Positions 61,182-64,000 of a stretch of DNA of 64,000 bases are shown piece by piece; positions within the stretch are counted from its first letter, which is position 1; each line of letters starts with the position of its first letter. The DNA is from Hyphomicrobiales bacterium. Lineage in GTDB: Bacteria; Pseudomonadota; Alphaproteobacteria; Rhizobiales; Beijerinckiaceae. The translations under genes and the position numbers were made by a program. The notes beneath the pieces are model-generated. The model ran no database searches. It saw only the letters and a program-made list of their open reading frames with translations, and was not told where the DNA came from. The stretch is taken from contig CANGOE010000004.1 in the NCBI GenBank assembly GCA_947455455.1, positions 1-64,000 of the forward strand. Direction: 5' to 3'.

Positions 61182-61322
61182 GCCGCCACTCTCTTGCTCT
61201 GTGTTATGGCCGCCTGCGGGCGGTCATTCATAATCGATCCGGAGTGCTGGAACCGGCCTGCAAACTGGCCTATCGTTGCCGCACAGGCTCTGGTTGTGGT
61301 TTTTTGATTGGGAGATCATCCG

Positions 61323-62021
61323 ATGCAACTCACTTGGTACGGCCATTCCGCGTTCCGGCTTGATTTCAATGGCCAGGCGGTTCTGCTCGATCCGTTTTTC
61401 ACCGGCAATCCGGCATTTGCGGGAGACCGTGATGCCGCCATCAAGGGTGTCGGCACCATCGTGCTGACCCATGGCCATGCCGATCATGTCGGCGATACGC
61501 TGGAGATTGCCGCCCAAACCGGCGCAAAAGTGGTGGCCAATTACGAATTGTGCATGTGGCTTTCGGCGCAGGGTTTACAGAATATCGATCCGATGAATAC
61601 CGGCGGCACCGTCCAGCAGGATGGTTTCTCGGTCTCGATGGTGCGGGCCGACCATTCCTCCGCCCATATGGATGGCAAGACCGGCGTGCCACTGGGTTCT
61701 GCCAACGGCATGATAGTGACGGTGCCGGGGTCCAAGACGGTCTATCACATGGGTGATACCGATATTTTCGGCGATATGGCCCTGATCAACGAAATCTACC
61801 AGCCCCATATCGGCCTTGTGCCGGTCGGTGACCGTTTCACGATGGGCGGCAAGGTGGCGGCACTGGCGGTGAAGCGGTTCTTCCATTTCGAGACCGTGAT
61901 TCCCTGCCACTACGCGACCTTCGGTCTGCTTGACCAGAACCCCGATGCCTTTGCGCTGGCGCTTGAAGGGTCCAAAACCAAAGTGCTGGTGCCCGAAAAG
62001 GGGCAGGCGGTTACACTTTAA
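61323..62021 (+). CDS. UPF0173-type metal-dependent hydrolase (metallo-beta-lactamase fold)
   Basis: [60 protein letters not shown]. Confidence 0.92.
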   Translation: MQLTWYGHSAFRLDFNGQAVLLDPFFTGNPAFAGDRDAAIKGVGTIVLTHGHADHVGDTLEIAAQTGAKVVANYELCMWLSAQGLQNIDPMNTGGTVQQDGFSVSMVRADHSSAHMDGKTGVPLGSANGMIVTVPGSKTVYHMGDTDIFGDMALINEIYQPHIGLVPVGDRFTMGGKVAALAVKRFFHFETVIPCHYATFGLLDQNPDAFALALEGSKTKVLVPEKGQAVTL

Positions 62022-62188
62022 GCCTGCCGGTCCGACCATCCCTGTTGAGTTGCGGCGGGTGCTGGTGCTAGAAGCGGTGCATGAGATACGCATATTCCCC
62101 GGCTTGTGCTGTGCTGGCGGGCGGGATGCGTGCAAAGGGTTCAGGGGGCGGCGGCATCCGTCGCATCCCATGCTTATCGGAGAAGCTG

Positions 62189-62476
62189 ATGTCTGTTGAT
62201 CAGGCGACTGTCCGTCGTATCGCCCATCTGGCACGCATTGCCGTGACCGAGGATGAAGTGCCGCATTTGCAGGGCGAGTTGAATGCCATTCTCGATTTCG
62301 TCGCGCAACTCGACGAGGTTGATGTGTCCGGTGTCGAGCCGATGACCTCGGTGACCCCGATGGCCATGAAAAAGCGCGTCGACGAGGTAACAGACGGTTT
62401 CTATGCCGATCGCGTCACCGCCAATGCGCCGGCCTCCGATGACCACTTCTTTATCGTGCCCAAGGTGGTGGAATAA
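62189..62476 (+). CDS. gatC: Asp-tRNA(Asn)/Glu-tRNA(Gln) amidotransferase subunit C
   Basis: [53 protein letters not shown]. Confidence 0.95.
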   Translation: MSVDQATVRRIAHLARIAVTEDEVPHLQGELNAILDFVAQLDEVDVSGVEPMTSVTPMAMKKRVDEVTDGFYADRVTANAPASDDHFFIVPKVVE

Positions 62477-62479
62477 TCC

Positions 62480-62941
62480 ATGCCGGTGACCATCGCCATC
62501 GAAACACCGTTGCAGGACGAGGTCAGACAGCTCATTGCCGAGCTGAACACCTATCTGCTGTCGCTGTTTCCGCCCGAAGTTTGCTCGCATCTGACGGTGG
62601 AGCAGATGAGCCAGCCCGATACCACGGTGTTTATTGCCCGTGACAACGGGGCGGCAGTGGGTTGTGGCGCGCTCAGACAGCACGGGAACGGCCTCGGCGA
62701 GGTCAAGCGCATGTATACAAGACCAAGCCATCAGGGCCGCCGGATCGGCGGACAGATTGTCGAAGCCATCGAGGCTTTGGCGCGCACCGAGGGCCTGACG
62801 CAACTGGTGCTGGAAACCGGCGTTGGACTTGATGCCGCCTGGCGCGTTTACGAGCGGGCAGGTTTCGAGCGCTGTGGTCCGGTGCTCCATTATCCCGATA
62901 TTCCGAGTTCTGTTTTCTATCAAAAGGCGCTTGTCGCATGA
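62480..62941 (+). CDS. GNAT family N-acetyltransferase between gatC and gatA
   Basis: [66 protein letters not shown]. Confidence 0.9.
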   Translation: MPVTIAIETPLQDEVRQLIAELNTYLLSLFPPEVCSHLTVEQMSQPDTTVFIARDNGAAVGCGALRQHGNGLGEVKRMYTRPSHQGRRIGGQIVEAIEALARTEGLTQLVLETGVGLDAAWRVYERAGFERCGPVLHYPDIPSSVFYQKALVA

Positions 62942-64000
62942 CTGATCTGACACAACTGACCCTTGCCGAAGCCCGTGATGCGCTTCGTTCCAAAACGATT
63001 TCGGCCAGCGAGCTGACCAAGGCGCATCTGGCGGCGATGGAACAGGCCCGCGCCCTTAACGCCTATGTGCTGGAAACGCCCGATCAGGCGTTGGCCATGG
63101 CGGCCAAATCCGACGAGAAACTCGCCAAAGGCGAGGCCGGTCCGCTTGAGGGGATTCCTTTGGGGATCAAGGATCTCTATGCCACCCAAGGCGTGCGCAC
63201 CACAGCCTGCTCCAACATTCTGGGGGATTTCACCCCGCAATATGAATCCACCGTCACCAGCCAGTTGTGGCGTGACGGCGCGGTGATGCTCGGCAAACTC
63301 AACAATGACGAATTTGCCATGGGCTCGTCCAATGAAAGCTCGTCCTTCGGTCCCGTGGTGTCGCCCTGGGCTCCGCCGAACTGGTCGCAGGACAAGCTCG
63401 ATGCCGCCTTGAAAGGCGACAAAAAAGGCCTGCTGGTGCCCGGCGGTTCTTCGGGTGGTTCCTCGGCGGCGGTGGCGGCGCATCTGTGTCTGGGGGCGAC
63501 AGCGACCGATACCGGTGGGTCGATCCGCCAGCCGGCGGCCTTTACCGGGACTGTCGGGATCAAGCCGACCTATGGCCGTTGCTCGCGCTGGGGCATTGTG
63601 GCTTTTGCCTCCTCGCTCGATCAGGCCGGCCCGATTGCCCGCACCGTGCGCGACAGTGCGATCATGTTGCGTTCGATGGCCGGACATGATGCCAAGGACA
63701 CAACCTCGGTCGACCGCGCCGTGCCCGATTACGAGGCGGCGGTGGGCCGTTCGATCAAGGGCATGAAAATCGGTATTCCGAAAGAATACCGGGTCGAAGG
63801 CCTGTCCGAGGAAATCGACCAGTTGTGGCTGAAAGGCGTGCAATGGTTGCGCGATGCCGGAGCCGAGATTGTCGACGTCTCCTTGCCCCACACCAAATAT
63901 GCATTGCCGGCCTATTACATTGTGGCTCCAGCCGAAGCCTCTTCCAATCTCGCCCGCTATGACGGCGTGCGCTATGGCTTGCGGGTGCCCGGCAAGGACA
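62938..64000 (+). CDS. gatA: Asp-tRNA(Asn)/Glu-tRNA(Gln) amidotransferase subunit A, truncated by window edge
   Basis: Not in the supplied ORF list because no stop is reached. Translated from 62938: [47 protein letters not shown]...[28 protein letters not shown]...[15 protein letters not shown] (amidase signature). ATGA overlap with the GNAT gene. Confidence 0.96.
   Translation, partial: MTDLTQLTLAEARDALRSKTISASELTKAHLAAMEQARALNAYVLETPDQALAMAAKSDEKLAKGEAGPLEGIPLGIKDLYATQGVRTTACSNILGDFTPQYESTVTSQLWRDGAVMLGKLNNDEFAMGSSNESSSFGPVVSPWAPPNWSQDKLDAALKGDKKGLLVPGGSSGGSSAAVAAHLCLGATATDTGGSIRQPAAFTGTVGIKPTYGRCSRWGIVAFASSLDQAGPIARTVRDSAIMLRSMAGHDAKDTTSVDRAVPDYEAAVGRSIKGMKIGIPKEYRVEGLSEEIDQLWLKGVQWLRDAGAEIVDVSLPHTKYALPAYYIVAPAEASSNLARYDGVRYGLRVPGKD

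Noticed and set aside
61206-61227. Third REP-like unit (ATGGCCGCCTGCGGGCGGTCAT) after topA
   Set aside because: Resembles the stem of the 34.8 kb units but with a different loop; more simply the topA terminator hairpin.

Overview
This 64 kb window is a GC-rich, densely coding alphaproteobacterial-type chromosome segment. That placement is inferred from gene content and protein style, not from a database search. Most of it is housekeeping or core metabolism: mrp/apbC, emrAB-type efflux with a TetR regulator, a TRAP transporter, moaA, an L,D-transpeptidase, gph, rpiA, gor, class II DAHP synthase, nadE, gltX, cysS, a cimA-type synthase, a LOG protein, an Atm1-type ABC exporter, psd, pssA, infA, maf, yacG, ruvX, dprA, plsY, pyrC, pyrB, topA, gatC and a truncated gatA at the right edge. 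There are two tRNA genes, Val(CAC) and Lys(CTT). I found no rRNA, CRISPR array, prophage or transposase. The less ordinary content is: (1) a very AT-rich leader before an autotransporter; (2) a small AT-rich, hairpin-flanked gene for a secreted four-Cys protein, with a GC-rich relative about 40 kb away; (3) a symmetric pair of TetR operators over face-to-face promoters; (4) an SbtA/LysR/DUF6671 locus; (5) an L-gulonate-3-dehydrogenase-like / BKACE / SDR locus; (6) uncharacterised genes at 43.3-47.1 kb; (7) a 1.5 kb apparently non-coding region (51.66-53.21 kb) with several repeat families, including a ~168 bp tandem duplication carrying a conserved hairpin and a strongly G/T-biased strand. Product names come from motif recognition in the supplied translations; nothing was searched.
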